Below, piece after piece: positions 12,646 through 12,871 of a stretch of 12,871 nucleotides of DNA. The position numbers and the translations under genes are program-made. The DNA lies in NCBI GenBank assembly GCA_052143095.1, contig JBKQTR010000120.1:1-12871 (forward strand). Reading direction: 5' to 3'. This stretch comes from DAHUYF01 sp052143095. Its GTDB lineage: Bacteria > Pseudomonadota > Alphaproteobacteria > ATCC43930 > CGMCC-115725. The notes beneath the pieces were generated by a model. It did no database searches, was not told the origin of the DNA, and saw only the letters and a list, made by a program, of their open reading frames with translations. Each line of letters starts with the position of its first letter. The first letter of the stretch is position 1.

Positions 12646-12871
12646 AGCCAGTTTCCGCTGCATGGACGCGGTGCGTCCTTCGAGACGCGCGCTTCGCGCG
12701 GCCAACCCGTTCGATCGCTCTGCGATCGAACCCTCTGGGGCCGACCGCGAAGCGGTCGGCCGGGTTGGCCATGATGTGGAAGTGATTAAAAGGGCATCGA
12801 CCGATAATGCCCGAATCAAATTCTCCTCATCCATAGGAGCGGTCCGAAGGACCGCGTCTCGAAGGACGCAC
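12646..12871. repeat. Palindrome-packed intergenic repeat element
   Basis: GTGCGTCCTTCGAGACGCG (12671-12689) is the exact reverse complement of 12853-12871, the last bases of the window, so the repeat may extend further. Inside lie CGCGC-TTC-GCGCG (12688-12700), GTTCGATCGC-TCT-GCGATCGAAC (12709-12731), GGCCGACCGC-GAA-GCGGTCGGCC (12739-12761), GGGCAT/ATGCCC (12792-12812) and GCGGTCC-GAA-GGACCGC (12839-12855). An outer GGCCAACCC/GGGTTGGCC pair (12700-12708 with 12762-12770) encloses two of them. From memory, elements with 'TCCTTCGAGACGC...GCGTCTCGAAGGA' ends are frequent between genes in Rhizobiales and Rhodospirillales. Frames through it translate to Arg/Ser/Ala-rich shadow peptides, and I call no gene. 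Confidence 0.75.

Noticed and set aside
12124..12834. Minus-strand open frame (236 codons) over rnhA and the right-end repeat
   Set aside because: It is half antisense to rnhA and half a translation of palindromic repeat DNA. The peptide resembles spurious proteins often predicted from such repeats.
1..12871. CRISPR array, tRNA or rRNA genes, toxin-antitoxin or phage genes
   Set aside because: No regularly spaced repeats, tRNA cloverleaf sequences, rRNA segments or recognisable defence or phage proteins were found on either strand.

Overview
This is a GC-rich (roughly two-thirds G+C by eye), densely packed chromosomal window. It most likely comes from an alphaproteobacterium, perhaps near Rhodospirillales or Rhizobiales. 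The pointers are an ispH-thrB-rnhA operon with the kinase-fold homoserine kinase, a glycine cleavage operon with a split P-protein (gcvPA/gcvPB), a tandem CDGSH protein, and intergenic palindromic repeats of a kind common in that class. The order-level assignment is inference.

Left edge (1-121): the first 21 codons of an IS1182/IS5-like transposase, running off the window on the minus strand. Its end lies right against the stop codon of potI. A perfect 10-bp stem surrounds the transposase start codon.

122-4049, minus strand: a putrescine/spermidine-type ABC importer operon read right to left as potF (periplasmic binding protein), potG (ATPase), potH and potI (permeases). Each junction is a 4-base stop/start overlap. 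A TTGACA-type promoter sits just upstream of potF and fixes its start.

4050-4570: a small plus-strand gene for a 53-residue acidic protein of unknown function (4176-4337), with its own ribosome binding site and a TATAAC -10 box. A non-coding stretch with two GC-rich hairpins and an outer inverted repeat follows.

4571-9267, minus strand: the glycine cleavage operon gcvT-gcvH-gcvPA-gcvPB. It is headed by a tandem (two-aptamer) glycine riboswitch at 9029-9221 and a weak candidate promoter. Glycine is split by the P-protein, the methylamine passes on lipoyl-H, and T-protein transfers the one-carbon unit to tetrahydrofolate.

9284-10050, minus strand: a two-gene unit of a tandem CDGSH iron-sulfur protein and an unrecognised predicted lipoprotein, joined by a TGATG overlap.

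10217-12645, plus strand: ispH (last step of the MEP isoprenoid pathway), thrB and rnhA, closely spaced or overlapping. The 166-bp divergent gap before ispH holds several dyads.

12646-12871: a non-coding, palindrome-packed repeat element bounded by a perfect 19-bp inverted repeat whose right arm reaches the end of the window.

No clear new multi-gene system is visible; most genes are ordinary housekeeping ones. The items most worth a second look are the hairpin at the IS start codon, the altered polyamine pocket in PotF, the small acidic protein, the CDGSH-lipoprotein pair and the right-end repeat element.
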